A DNA stretch of 30,807 nucleotides from Chitinophagaceae bacterium (GTDB lineage Bacteria > Bacteroidota > Bacteroidia > Chitinophagales > Chitinophagaceae). Shown here piece after piece: positions 16,417 to 25,249 of this stretch. A program made the position numbers and the translations under genes. Position 1 is the stretch's first letter. Each line of letters starts with the position of its first letter. Under the pieces are notes generated by a model. It did no database searches and was not told the origin of the DNA. It saw only the letters and a program-made list of their open reading frames with translations. The stretch spans positions 1 to 30,807 of the forward strand of contig JALNZE010000028.1 in NCBI GenBank assembly GCA_023229465.1. The letters run 5' to 3'.

Positions 16417-17184
16417 ATGAAAAAAATTATTAAATATGTAATGACGGATATTCTGAGAAACCGGATTGTAATGATCTATACCATTTTTCTGCTGGTAACT
16501 TCATTCAGTGTATTTAGCCTGGAAGATAATGACAGTAAGGGATTGTTGAGTTTATTGAATATAATTCTACTGATTGTTCCCCTGGTAAGTATCGTTTTTT
16601 CAACAATCTATGTGTATAATAGCGCGGAATTCATTGAGTTATTGGTAAGCCAGCCACTGAAACGAAAATCAATATGGCTGAGCCTGTTTGCCGGTTTGGC
16701 AGGGTCTCTTTCAATTGCCTTTTTTGTTGGAGTTGGGATACCCATTTTGCTATACCAGGCAAATGCCATTGGGGGCATGATGATAGGGGTAGGCGTACTG
16801 TTAAGCATTATTTTCGTTGCCATTGCCATGTTAGCTGCCGTACTAACAAGAGATAAGGCCAAAGGGATAGGCGTTGCCATTTTACTCTGGTTATATTTTT
16901 CTATACTTTTTGATGGGTTGGTACTGTTCCTGCTTTTCCAGTTTGCAGATTACCCTTTAGAGAAAGCGATGATAGGGATAACTGCGTTTAATCCAATTGA
17001 TTTGTCCCGAATCATGATATTATTACACATGGATGTGTCCGCGATGATGGGATATACCGGAGCAATTTTTAAGGAGTTTTTTGGAACAGCTATAGGTATG
17101 GTCATTTCGTTTGGGGTACTGTTATTTTGGGTGCTGCTGCCGGTATGGGTAGCCACCCGTAAGTTTAATAGTAAAGATTTGTAA
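16417..17184 (+). CDS. nosY: NosY, ABC transporter membrane subunit
   Basis: A 255-residue multi-span permease with about six membrane segments and no ATPase motif. The N-terminal cytoplasmic stretch (KYVMTDILRNRIVMIY) and the loop carrying VSQPLKRKSIWLSL are typical of ABC-2/NosY permeases. The start codon lies 2 bp after the nosF stop, which indicates tight coupling. With NosF and NosD it makes the complex for NosZ maturation. The substrate remains debated in the literature, probably a sulphur species or Cu-S precursor. Confidence 0.93.
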   Translation: MKKIIKYVMTDILRNRIVMIYTIFLLVTSFSVFSLEDNDSKGLLSLLNIILLIVPLVSIVFSTIYVYNSAEFIELLVSQPLKRKSIWLSLFAGLAGSLSIAFFVGVGIPILLYQANAIGGMMIGVGVLLSIIFVAIAMLAAVLTRDKAKGIGVAILLWLYFSILFDGLVLFLLFQFADYPLEKAMIGITAFNPIDLSRIMILLHMDVSAMMGYTGAIFKEFFGTAIGMVISFGVLLFWVLLPVWVATRKFNSKDL

Positions 17185-17195
17185 AATGTAACAAC

Positions 17196-17591
17196 ATGAA
17201 AAGAGACATTGAGAACAGGGCAGACATTGAGGTGTTGGTTGATCGTTTTTACATTGTTGTAAGGGCAGACGATGTGATAGGATTTATCTTTAATGATATT
17301 GTAAAAATAAATTGGGAAAAACATATGGGGTTGATGTGTGATTTCTGGGAAAATGCATTGTTTTTTACCGGCACTTATTCTGGAAATCCCATGACTCTTC
17401 ACAAACACCTGCATCATATCCGGCCATTAGAGAGTAAACATTTTAATCAATGGATTTTGCTATTTACAAGCGTTGTTGATGAGCTGTTTGAAGGAGAGAA
17501 AGCCACTTTAGCCAAACAACGTGCAACCAGTATCGCCACAATTTTAGAATCAAATATTATTCAATATAATGTTGATCAAAATGAGCTGTAA
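17196..17591 (+). CDS. Group III truncated haemoglobin
   Basis: A 131-residue heme protein probably scavenging or sensing NO. Features of the group III truncated globins are an IEVLVDRFY start, VIGFIFNDIVK, DFWENALFFTGTYSGNP, and KHFNQWILLFTSVVDELF with the proximal His in KHF. It follows nosY by 11 bp and is closed by the bidirectional terminator at 17608-17651, so it ends the nos operon. The location suggests NO protection of NosZ or of other metalloproteins. The family call is firm; the role is inferred from context. Confidence 0.92.
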   Translation: MKRDIENRADIEVLVDRFYIVVRADDVIGFIFNDIVKINWEKHMGLMCDFWENALFFTGTYSGNPMTLHKHLHHIRPLESKHFNQWILLFTSVVDELFEGEKATLAKQRATSIATILESNIIQYNVDQNEL

Positions 17592-17607
17592 TCATTCTTA
17601 CAGATAG

Positions 17608-17651
17608 TTTAAATAAAAGCATAGACAATGATATCTATGCTTTTATTTAAA
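17608..17651. terminator. Bidirectional terminator between nos operon and fasciclin gene
   Basis: An 18-bp perfect stem, TTTAAATAAAAGCATAGA (17608-17625) with its complement at 17634-17651, 8-nt loop. The AT-rich foot provides T tracts in both directions. It serves the rightward truncated haemoglobin gene and the leftward fasciclin gene, which converge here. Confidence 0.9.
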
Positions 17652-17666
17652 AAAGAATTGGGGGTA

Positions 17667-18233
17667 TTATTTTTTTGGAGGCGGAGGAAGCAATACTCCG
17701 TCAATTACATGAATAATTCCGTTTGAAGCCGGTATGGAGGCAATAATGGTAGCATTTCCGTTTAACAGTATCTTTCCATCTTTCATGGATACTGTGATAT
17801 TACTTCCGTTTACCTGTCCGAGTGATTGTCCATCCCGTAATGCCTCAGCCTTATAAACCCCAACCGAAACATGGTATTGCAGAATATCAATCAGGTCATC
17901 TTTTTTCTCAGGTTTTAATAAGCCATCAACGGTACCGGCCGGCAATTTGTCAAAAGCTGCATTGGTAGGTGCAAATACGGTGAAAGGGCCTGCATTACTT
18001 AAAGCATCTACCAATTCTGCCGCTTTTACTGCCGCAACCAATGTTGTGTGGTCCTTACTGCCACTTGCTACCTGTACTACATTCTTTTGTGAAACATCGT
18101 CCTGTACACCGGATTGTCCACTTGTTATTTCAGTTGAAACCGTTGCAGCGCCTGAATTTGTTTCAGGGTTGTTTTCACAGCTCTGAAGAAAGCCGCAGCA
18201 GCAGCCTGCAAAAACAATAAATAGCTTTTTCAT
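17667..18233 (-). CDS. Fasciclin-domain lipoprotein
   Basis: A 188-residue secreted lipoprotein. The signal (MKKLFIVFAGCCCGFLQSC) ends in an LQSC lipobox. A Ser/Thr/Gly-rich linker follows, then a complete fasciclin (FAS1) domain at about 55-185 (LVAAVKAAELVDALSNAGPF, TVFAPTNAAFDKLP, LQYHV, NGIIHVIDGVLLP). FAS1 domains mediate adhesion or hold other molecules. The FNR-like palindrome 149 bp upstream (18382) places it in the same regulon as nosZ, and fasciclin genes are found near denitrification genes in other Bacteroidota. Its task there is unknown. Confidence 0.92.
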   Translation of the reverse strand: MKKLFIVFAGCCCGFLQSCENNPETNSGAATVSTEITSGQSGVQDDVSQKNVVQVASGSKDHTTLVAAVKAAELVDALSNAGPFTVFAPTNAAFDKLPAGTVDGLLKPEKKDDLIDILQYHVSVGVYKAEALRDGQSLGQVNGSNITVSMKDGKILLNGNATIIASIPASNGIIHVIDGVLLPPPPKK

Positions 18234-18381
18234 ATGTTTATTTTTAATGTTTTTTTTGCTACCTGAAATTCGCTGTATAATCAGCCGGAATTGGTATCAG
18301 CTAATCATGGCTTATTTCGTAGTAGCGGAATATGAGTGTAAGAATATTGGTAAAACTATTCCTTGATTAGCTGCAGGATTG

Positions 18382-18393
18382 TGATTTGAATCA
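18382..18393. promoter_or_regulatory. FNR/DNR-like palindrome TGATTTGAATCA
   Basis: Near-perfect 12-bp palindrome in the 263-bp gap upstream of the fasciclin gene, the same sequence (opposite strand) as at 8600-8611. Likely operator for the leftward fasciclin promoter. Confidence 0.55.
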
Positions 18394-18435
18394 TAAAAGG
18401 CAAAAAAATGCCGAAATATCCAATTCTTAGATGGG

Positions 18436-18478
18436 GGTAAAAAAAGAAAGCCTATTTAAGCTTTCTCTTTTTTTAATG
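18436..18478 (-). terminator. Terminator of the leftward bactofilin gene
   Basis: AGAAAGC and GCTTTCT form a stem around CTATTTAA, with A/T runs on both sides; reading on the minus strand a T-run follows the stem. It lies about 20 bp after the stop of the gene ending at 18497. Confidence 0.8.
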
Positions 18479-18496
18479 GCAGGCAGTTAGCTTGGA

Positions 18497-19093
18497 TTAG
18501 TTGCCATCTTCAGGTGTGATATCTTCCGCTCTGAAAGTATCATTTGACGGGGCAACATAGATGGTTTGATGATAAAACTTGGTGGAAGGTTTTACTTCAT
18601 TCAGTTTCTCCTGGAAAATAGCGATGTAATTATTGTCTTTATTATTTTTATTAAATACATCTTTCAACTGAGCAAACAGATCGGATGAGCTGGCTTCAAA
18701 TACAGAAGTTTCCAGGCTGAGCAATTTAATATTCGCCTCTACAAACTGGTTCATCTCTGTATTGATAATGGTACAATGAATATTGCCCTTAACGATTGAA
18801 TCCTTACAAAGGTTTACGCGCAAACTGTAGACAGATCCTTCAAATTCACCTTCTATCTTAATATCATTACAAATAATCACGCCCTTGATGATACCCGTAG
18901 GCGTAATATGAATGGTTTTTTTGCTGTACAATACACCATTAAAATTGCCATCCAGTACAATATCATTCTCAGAATCCAATACACCTGAAATGTTCGTGGA
19001 ACTGGTAATAAATAATTGCTTTTCATCATGAGAACTTTGTGAAGAAAAATTTGAATTTGGATCGTGCAGTAACTGTTCCCTGAACTTATTCAT
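18497..19093 (-). CDS. Bactofilin-like polymer-forming protein
   Basis: A 198-residue protein with a central beta-helix of about six short turns (ISGVLDSENDIVLDGNFNGV, IKGVIICNDIKIEGEFEGSV, VKGNIHCTIINT), the pattern of bactofilins (cytoskeletal polymers involved in shape and wall-associated positioning). The N-terminal 30 residues are polar and the C-terminal 70 are not beta-helical (NKNNKDNNYIAIFQEKLNEV), an added tail beyond the minimal fold. Divergently paired with another bactofilin (19276), separated by 182 bp. Confidence 0.85.
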   Translation of the reverse strand: MNKFREQLLHDPNSNFSSQSSHDEKQLFITSSTNISGVLDSENDIVLDGNFNGVLYSKKTIHITPTGIIKGVIICNDIKIEGEFEGSVYSLRVNLCKDSIVKGNIHCTIINTEMNQFVEANIKLLSLETSVFEASSSDLFAQLKDVFNKNNKDNNYIAIFQEKLNEVKPSTKFYHQTIYVAPSNDTFRAEDITPEDGN

Positions 19094-19275
19094 GTGCTAA
19101 AGTTTAAATATTGAAAAACAAGTGAAATATCGAGATGGAAAAGTTAATAATTTTTGGCAATATATGGGTTTAAGATGGTTATTTTTTTATGAATTTTCGA
19201 AACCAGGCGTAGTTTTACCAAAAAACGTGCAATATTAGCTATATTGAACCTCTTTACCGGAACCAAATCTATCCT

Positions 19276-19740
19276 ATGTTATTTAAAAAAGCCAAAGAGC
19301 CAGTCGACATGTTACCGGCAGTGCAGGTAGTTTCCGGCGGTGTATACTTTGGCATCATCAAAACAACCTCTCCCATCAGGATTGAAGGCGATTTTAAAGG
19401 AATTATTTTTTGCACGAATAAAGTCATTATTGATAAAAAAGCGTCTGTTAATGGAGATATTCTTTGCCATGATATTGTTATTGGAGGAACGATAGAAGGG
19501 AACGTAATCTGCAAAAATAAATGTTCGCTTAATGAAGATGCCATTGTAAATGGGATTATCAGGACCGCCAAATTTGAAAATGGCGAAAACAGCTCGGTTA
19601 CCGGCCCCGTATATGTGAACAAAGAGAATACGAATATAAATGTGGATGAATATTATGAACTCTTCAATAAAAAAGAGACACTGGAGAAGATAAAAGCGGA
19701 ATATTTCTCACTTCCTCAGAAACTAATTTTGATTACCTGA
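19276..19740 (+). CDS. Bactofilin-like polymer-forming protein
   Basis: A 154-residue protein with the bactofilin turn pattern (IRIEGDFKGIIFCTNKVIID, VNGDILCHDIVIGGTIEGNV). The N-terminal tail is short and basic (MLFKKAKEPVD), which in this family may bind membrane. The C-terminal 40 residues are charged and helical. The ATG at 19276 follows the divergent upstream region; it is the only reasonable start. The pair of divergent bactofilins could co-polymerise. Confidence 0.87.
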   Translation: MLFKKAKEPVDMLPAVQVVSGGVYFGIIKTTSPIRIEGDFKGIIFCTNKVIIDKKASVNGDILCHDIVIGGTIEGNVICKNKCSLNEDAIVNGIIRTAKFENGENSSVTGPVYVNKENTNINVDEYYELFNKKETLEKIKAEYFSLPQKLILIT

Positions 19741-19823
19741 TCGGCGTAATCGCCTTTTCATTGTATTATTTGAAAGAAAGGGATATTTTTGCCATTCATA
19801 TCCTAAAATCATCAACAAAGGCA

Positions 19824-22739
19824 ATGAAGGCGAAGCTGCAGCTATTGGCTCAACAAATAGAAGGGGAACTGTATTTTGATAACACGATCAGAACCTTATA
19901 TGCAACAGATGCCTCTGCCTATCGTGAAATGCCATTGGCAGTAGCTATTCCCAAATCAGCACCTGATATTCTGAAGCTGATAGCATTTGCCAGGGCTAAC
20001 CAAACTTCCCTGATTCCCCGCACTGCCGGTACTTCTTTAGCCGGTCAGGTTGTTGGAAAAGGCATCATCGTTGATGTATCCAAACATTTTACTCAAATAC
20101 TGGAACTGAATACGGAAGAAAAATGGGTTCGCATTCAGCCGGGTGTGATCCGTGACGAACTCAATTTGTTCCTGAAACCACAAGGTCTGCAGTTTGGCCC
20201 GGAAACCTCTACCGCAAACCGTGCCATGATGGGTGGTATGGTGGGCAACAACTCCTGTGGTTCCAATTCGGTTGTTTACCGGAGTACCCGTGAACACCTG
20301 CTTGAGGTGAAAGCCTTTTTAAGTGATGGTTCTGAAGCCCTATTTTGTGCCATTTCCACTGATGATTTTCATGCCAAATGTGAACTGGATAACCTGGAAG
20401 GAAATATTTATAAAAATATCCGCACCCTCTTAAGTAATTATGATAACCAGGTGGAGATTAAAAAAGAATTTCCGAAACAGTCTGTTGAAAGAAGAAATAC
20501 GGGCTATGCCATTGACCTGCTGGTAAATACGGCCCCTTTTGCAGCGGGGGGTGCTGATTTTAATTTTTGTTCATTGATTGCCGGTTCAGAAGGAACCCTT
20601 GCTTTTATTACAGAGATCAAATTAGGGTTGGTACCACTGCCTCCCAAAGAAAGTGGCTTATTGTGTGTGCATTTTAATTCTATTGATGAATCATTGCGTG
20701 CTAACCTGGTTGGTTTAAAATACCATCCCCGTGCCAGCGAATTAATCGATCATTATATTTTAGAATGTACCAAAGGAAATATTGAACAAAGTAAAAATCG
20801 TTTTTTTGTTCAGGGCGATCCCGGCGCCATCCTGGTGATTGAGTTTGCTGCTGCTACGCGTGAAGAAATTCTGGTGATTACACAACAGGTAGAGGCGGAG
20901 ATGCGTGCTGCGGGATTGGGGTATCATTTCCCTGTATTATTTGGGGAGGATACCAAAAAAATATGGACACTGCGTAAAGCAGGACTAGGGCTCCTGGGTA
21001 ATTTACCGGGCGATGCCAAGGCAGTGCCGGTAATAGAAGATACTGCTGTTGATGTAAATGATCTGCCCGCTTATATCCGCGAGTTTAATGAGATTTTAAC
21101 GAAAAGAGGATTGCATGCTGTGCATTATGCGCACGCCGGATCTGGTGAAATTCATTTACGCCCCCTCATTAATTTAAAAACAGCAGAAGGTAACCGATTA
21201 TTCCGGACCATAGCGGAAGATGTGGCAACCCTTGTTAAAAAATACCAGGGCTCGTTAAGCGGTGAACATGGTGATGGCAGGCTTCGGGGAGAATTTATCA
21301 GGCAGATGGTGGGAGAGAAGAATTACCGGTTACTACAGGATATCAAAAGAAGTTGGGACCCCAACAATATCTTCAATCCCCATAAAATTGTGGATACGCC
21401 GCCAATGAATACGATGTTGCGGTATGAGCCCGGACAATTCACGCCGGAGTTCAAAACAGTTTTCCGTTTTCATCAACAGGATATATTGCAACATGCAGAA
21501 CAATGCAATGGATCAGGTGATTGCCGGAAAACGCATTTGTCTGGCGGTACCATGTGCCCCTCCTTTATGGCTACCCGTAATGAAAAAGATAGCACCCGTG
21601 CCAGAGCTAATATTTTGCGTGAGTTTTTAACCCATTCAACTAAACTAAACCGGTTTGATCATAAAGAGATTTATGAAGTAATGGACCTCTGTTTAAGCTG
21701 CAAGGCCTGTAAATCTGAATGCCCTTCCAATGTTGACATGGCCAAACTGAAAGCAGAATTTTTGCAGCAGTATTATGATGTGAATGGGGTGCCTTTCAGA
21801 TCGAGACTGATAGCCAATTTTTCTACAGCCGCAAAGTTGGGATCTGTCATGCCATCCGTTTATAATTTCTTTGTAACAAACACAATTACCGGAAACCTTA
21901 TAAAGCAGTTCGCCGGTTTTTCAGTGAAGCGCTCAATGCCCATATTGTCTGAAACAACCTTACAAAGTTGGTACCATCAACACCAAAAAGAAAGGGTTGC
22001 AAAAGGCAAAAAGAAAGTATATCTGTTCTGCGATGAGTTTACTAATTATAATGATGCGCATATTGGTAAAAAAGCTATCCTTCTTTTAGAGAAACTGGGA
22101 TATGAAGTTGTTATACCTCAACATGGAGAAAGCGGCAGGGCCTGGCTCTCCAAAGGATTAATCAGGCACGCAAAAAAATTGGCCAATACAAATATTGCAT
22201 TATTACACCAGGTGATTAGCGCTGATGAACCATTAATAGGTATTGAGCCATCGGCTATTCTTACTTTCCGGGATGAATATCCTGATCTGGCCACTGATGA
22301 AAATCTCGAAGCCGCGAATACACTTTCAAAAAATGTATTCCTGATAGATGAGTTTCTGGCAAACGAAATAAAAAAAGGTACTATCAGGAAAGAGGCTTTT
22401 ACCAAAGAGCCGAAACTGATTAAACTACATGGTCATTGCCAGCAGAAATCCATTTCTTCGGTTGCAGCCTCTGAAACTGTTTTATCTCTCCCTGAACAAT
22501 ACAAAGTAGAAACGATTGCATCAGGTTGCTGTGGCATGGCAGGCTCATTCGGGTACGAAAAAGAGCATTATGATTTGTCTATGCAGATAGGGGAACTGGT
22601 GTTATTACCTACGGTGCGCGAACAAACAGCAGATACCATCATAGCTGCCCCCGGCACCAGTTGCCGGCACCAGATCAAAGACGGAACAGGCAGAAAGGCC
22701 TTACACCCTATTGAAATTTTATACAATGCCCTCCTATAA
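19824..22739 (+). CDS. FAD-linked dehydrogenase with Fe-S domain (YdiJ/Dld-like)
   Basis: A 971-residue flavoprotein oxidising a 2-hydroxy acid, probably D-lactate or D-2-hydroxyglutarate. The N-terminal half is the FAD-binding PCMH domain (IPRTAGTSLAGQVVGKGIIV, then TANRAMMGGMVGNNSCGSNS) followed by the FAD-oxidase C domain (YAHAGSGEIHLRP, then SGEHGDGRLRGEF). The second half has two Fe-S cysteine groups (CNGSGDC plus GGTMCPS, and CLSCKACKSECP) and a CCG-type motif (GCCGMAGSFG), as in the GlpC/LldE family. A TTG at 19761 would add 21 residues of non-family sequence; the ATG at 19824 matches the family start, so I chose it. The length of about 970-1020 fits E. coli YdiJ. Electrons probably go to the quinone pool. 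Confidence 0.9.
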   Translation: MKAKLQLLAQQIEGELYFDNTIRTLYATDASAYREMPLAVAIPKSAPDILKLIAFARANQTSLIPRTAGTSLAGQVVGKGIIVDVSKHFTQILELNTEEKWVRIQPGVIRDELNLFLKPQGLQFGPETSTANRAMMGGMVGNNSCGSNSVVYRSTREHLLEVKAFLSDGSEALFCAISTDDFHAKCELDNLEGNIYKNIRTLLSNYDNQVEIKKEFPKQSVERRNTGYAIDLLVNTAPFAAGGADFNFCSLIAGSEGTLAFITEIKLGLVPLPPKESGLLCVHFNSIDESLRANLVGLKYHPRASELIDHYILECTKGNIEQSKNRFFVQGDPGAILVIEFAAATREEILVITQQVEAEMRAAGLGYHFPVLFGEDTKKIWTLRKAGLGLLGNLPGDAKAVPVIEDTAVDVNDLPAYIREFNEILTKRGLHAVHYAHAGSGEIHLRPLINLKTAEGNRLFRTIAEDVATLVKKYQGSLSGEHGDGRLRGEFIRQMVGEKNYRLLQDIKRSWDPNNIFNPHKIVDTPPMNTMLRYEPGQFTPEFKTVFRFHQQDILQHAEQCNGSGDCRKTHLSGGTMCPSFMATRNEKDSTRARANILREFLTHSTKLNRFDHKEIYEVMDLCLSCKACKSECPSNVDMAKLKAEFLQQYYDVNGVPFRSRLIANFSTAAKLGSVMPSVYNFFVTNTITGNLIKQFAGFSVKRSMPILSETTLQSWYHQHQKERVAKGKKKVYLFCDEFTNYNDAHIGKKAILLLEKLGYEVVIPQHGESGRAWLSKGLIRHAKKLANTNIALLHQVISADEPLIGIEPSAILTFRDEYPDLATDENLEAANTLSKNVFLIDEFLANEIKKGTIRKEAFTKEPKLIKLHGHCQQKSISSVAASETVLSLPEQYKVETIASGCCGMAGSFGYEKEHYDLSMQIGELVLLPTVREQTADTIIAAPGTSCRHQIKDGTGRKALHPIEILYNALL

Positions 22740-22761
22740 CCCTCTCTGTGAACCTCTTTAC

Positions 22762-22835
22762 CCCTGTGTGCTCTGTGTTAAAAATAGCAGATATGTTTTA
22801 ACACAGAATACGCAGAGTGGACGAGTTGCACAGGG
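22762..22835. repeat. Palindromic intergenic repeat
   Basis: CCCTGTG (22762-22768) and CTCTGTGTTAAAA (22771-22783) are mirrored by TTTTAACACAGA (22796-22807) and CACAGGG (22829-22835), around a short AT-rich centre. The CTGTG-rich wording resembles intergenic palindromes seen repeatedly in Bacteroidota genomes. The 224-bp gap between the dehydrogenase and the kinase holds nothing else I can name. Confidence 0.6.
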
Positions 22836-22963
22836 CAATCTATGTATATATTCTGGTTAATCTGCAGGCTTTTAGGGTAAAAAAAATCATAGAATAAATT
22901 GCCTCTTCTATCGTATTTTCAACCGGCTACCAATATAAATTCAATATTCACCAAGAGCAGGTT

Positions 22964-25249
22964 ATGCAAAGAGTCAGGTTGTTGATTATATTTTTTTTGA
23001 TTGGTATGAGTTATCATGCAATAGCTCAGCAAAAAAGGCTGGATAGTTTACTCGTGATTAATAACAGTTACCACAAGCAGGATTCACTGAAAGTGATTTA
23101 CCTGAAAGATGTATTCAGGGCCTATGCAAGCCTGCGAAATTATCCCAAATGCAAGGTGTATGCAGATTCTGCAATGATGATTGCCACAACATTGCCAAAT
23201 AAGTCTATACTCGCATATATATATCAGCGTATTGGGGTAGTGTACCATATTACAGACAGGCTTCAAGCAATCACGAATTATCGAAAGTCGATTGAAATTG
23301 CCAAAATCGCCGGTTCCATCAAAATAGAAGCGGGTTCGTATCTTAATTTAGGTGCTTTGTATTTGAGCATTCCTGATTACTCCTCTTCTCTTGATGCACA
23401 TGAAAGAGCGTTGGCTTTATTTTTGTCTGTTGGAAATAAAGAGGAGATGACCAGTTGTTACATGAATATCGCCAATATTTATAATGGTATGAATCTCCAT
23501 GTAAAGTCGATAGAGTATGCAAGAAAAGCATTAGCCCTTTTTGAAACAAGTAAAAGTGAAAGAGGTATTGCGGTTGCCTGTGATGTACTTGGTTCAACCT
23601 ATCTAATTGCTACTCAAAACGAACTTATAGAAGTTGGCAATGCACCCGATAGCAGGTTTATTTTAGCGTCTGAACTATTTGAAAAGGGACTAAAATCGGC
23701 TTTGAAAATTAATGATAAAGGAATGATTGCCTCTTTTTATAGCGATTTTGGCAGGCTTAATGATATGCTGGGGAAAAATGAACTGGCCCTGCAATATTTG
23801 TTGAAAGCCCAGGAAATGAGTAAGCATGAGGATGCTGATCGTGAAATATACCTCGATAACCTGGTTACTGCAGGTATCTTCTATTTAAATAGAATGAATG
23901 AGATAGAAAAAGGAACCGAAATATTATTTCACGCATTGGTGGTGTCTCAACAAATAACCCGTATAGGACCAAAGCTGGATATTTATAATGCATTAAGTGA
24001 TATGCATGCCAGGAAAAGCAATTTCGACAGTGCACTGTTTTATTATCGCAAAGCAATCATTACCCGCGATAGTATTTCCAGCCAGGAAAAAGAGAAGGAG
24101 ATTACTCGTAAACAACTGAAACTTGATTTTGATATTAAGGAAAGGGAGTATAAAGAAACACAGCAATTAACGGATGTGAAATTAAAACAGCAGGTACTAC
24201 TCGCGGGTCAGCAGGAACAGGAATTGCTTGTAAGAAAACAACAACTTGAAATCAGTAATAAGGAGAAAAGTTTGCAGCGACTGAAATTTTTACAAAAGCA
24301 GGTAGAATTCGCGAATGAACAAAAGTTGCAATCTGCCAGGCTAACTCAAAAAGAACTCGAAAAAAAACTGGAAACCCATAACAGGGATCAAAAGATTCAG
24401 GAACAACAGCAACAAATTAGTGCCAATAATAAGCTTATGCTTTTTCTGGCTGCCTTACTGTTAATACTGTCTATAGCAGCTTTTGTGGTTTACAAAGCCA
24501 AACAGCGGATGTCTAAATTAAATAAATTGGTATCGGCACAAAAAGATGAACTACAGGAATTAGGGAAAGTAAAAGACAAAATATTTAGTATAGTAAGTCA
24601 TGATATGCGTGCGCCGGTTAACCACCTTGTTGCCTTTAGTTCGTTACTGGAAGAGGGAGAGATTGAGCAGGAGAAATTGGCGAAATACATTGAACAGATC
24701 AAAGGAACACTGGATCATACTTCTTCCATGATGGAAAACCTGTTAAACTGGGCGGCCAGCCAGATGCATGGCTTTACCCCGGTAACAGAGCCGGTGAATC
24801 TGTTGCCAATCCTGCAGGATAGTATCAATGGATTGGCGCCCAATTCAAATAAAAAAAATATCAGTTTCAGCAATAGTGCCATGAATGATGTATTCGTTAG
24901 TGGCGATAAGAATATGGTGGAACTGATTATTCGTAACCTATTAAGTAACGCGGTTAAATTTTCAGGACATAACAGCAAAGTAGACATATTTTTAAAGAAA
25001 GGGAAAGGCAGTACTGTTTCTCTTTGCATAAAAGATGAGGGTGTGGGTATTAGTAAAGCTAAAGTAAACCTGATGAATGCTTCCTCCATGCGTTCACTTG
25101 AAAGTACTTACGGTACTGACAAGGAAAAGGGAACGGGTTTAGGGTTGATGCTTTGTAAGCATTTTGCATTTCTGATGAAAGGAAATATTTCTGTTGTGAG
25201 TGAGGAGGGAAGTGGAAGTGTATTTACCATCTCTTTACCGGCCCTGTAA
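22964..25249 (+). CDS. TPR-containing sensor histidine kinase
   Basis: A 761-residue sensor kinase. A signal peptide (LLIIFFLIGMSYHAIAQQ) precedes a periplasmic TPR region (about 40-370, e.g. SYLNLGALYLSIPDYSSSLD). A coiled coil follows (about 375-500, rich in KQQ/EEL), then one TM (about 500-520, LMLFLAALLLILSIAAFVVY). The cytoplasmic part carries HisKA with phosphoacceptor H546 (SIVSHDMRAPVNHL), and an HATPase_c domain with N-box NLLSNAVKFS, G1 DEGVGIS and G2 KGTGLGLMLCKHF. All catalytic motifs are present. Its stop abuts the stop of the convergent response regulator, the likely partner. Confidence 0.92.
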   Translation: MQRVRLLIIFFLIGMSYHAIAQQKRLDSLLVINNSYHKQDSLKVIYLKDVFRAYASLRNYPKCKVYADSAMMIATTLPNKSILAYIYQRIGVVYHITDRLQAITNYRKSIEIAKIAGSIKIEAGSYLNLGALYLSIPDYSSSLDAHERALALFLSVGNKEEMTSCYMNIANIYNGMNLHVKSIEYARKALALFETSKSERGIAVACDVLGSTYLIATQNELIEVGNAPDSRFILASELFEKGLKSALKINDKGMIASFYSDFGRLNDMLGKNELALQYLLKAQEMSKHEDADREIYLDNLVTAGIFYLNRMNEIEKGTEILFHALVVSQQITRIGPKLDIYNALSDMHARKSNFDSALFYYRKAIITRDSISSQEKEKEITRKQLKLDFDIKEREYKETQQLTDVKLKQQVLLAGQQEQELLVRKQQLEISNKEKSLQRLKFLQKQVEFANEQKLQSARLTQKELEKKLETHNRDQKIQEQQQQISANNKLMLFLAALLLILSIAAFVVYKAKQRMSKLNKLVSAQKDELQELGKVKDKIFSIVSHDMRAPVNHLVAFSSLLEEGEIEQEKLAKYIEQIKGTLDHTSSMMENLLNWAASQMHGFTPVTEPVNLLPILQDSINGLAPNSNKKNISFSNSAMNDVFVSGDKNMVELIIRNLLSNAVKFSGHNSKVDIFLKKGKGSTVSLCIKDEGVGISKAKVNLMNASSMRSLESTYGTDKEKGTGLGLMLCKHFAFLMKGNISVVSEEGSGSVFTISLPAL

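Noticed and set aside
19761..19823. N-terminal extension of the FAD/Fe-S dehydrogenase from TTG
   Set aside because: The 21 added residues do not fit the family start, and the ATG at 19824 gives the usual beginning.
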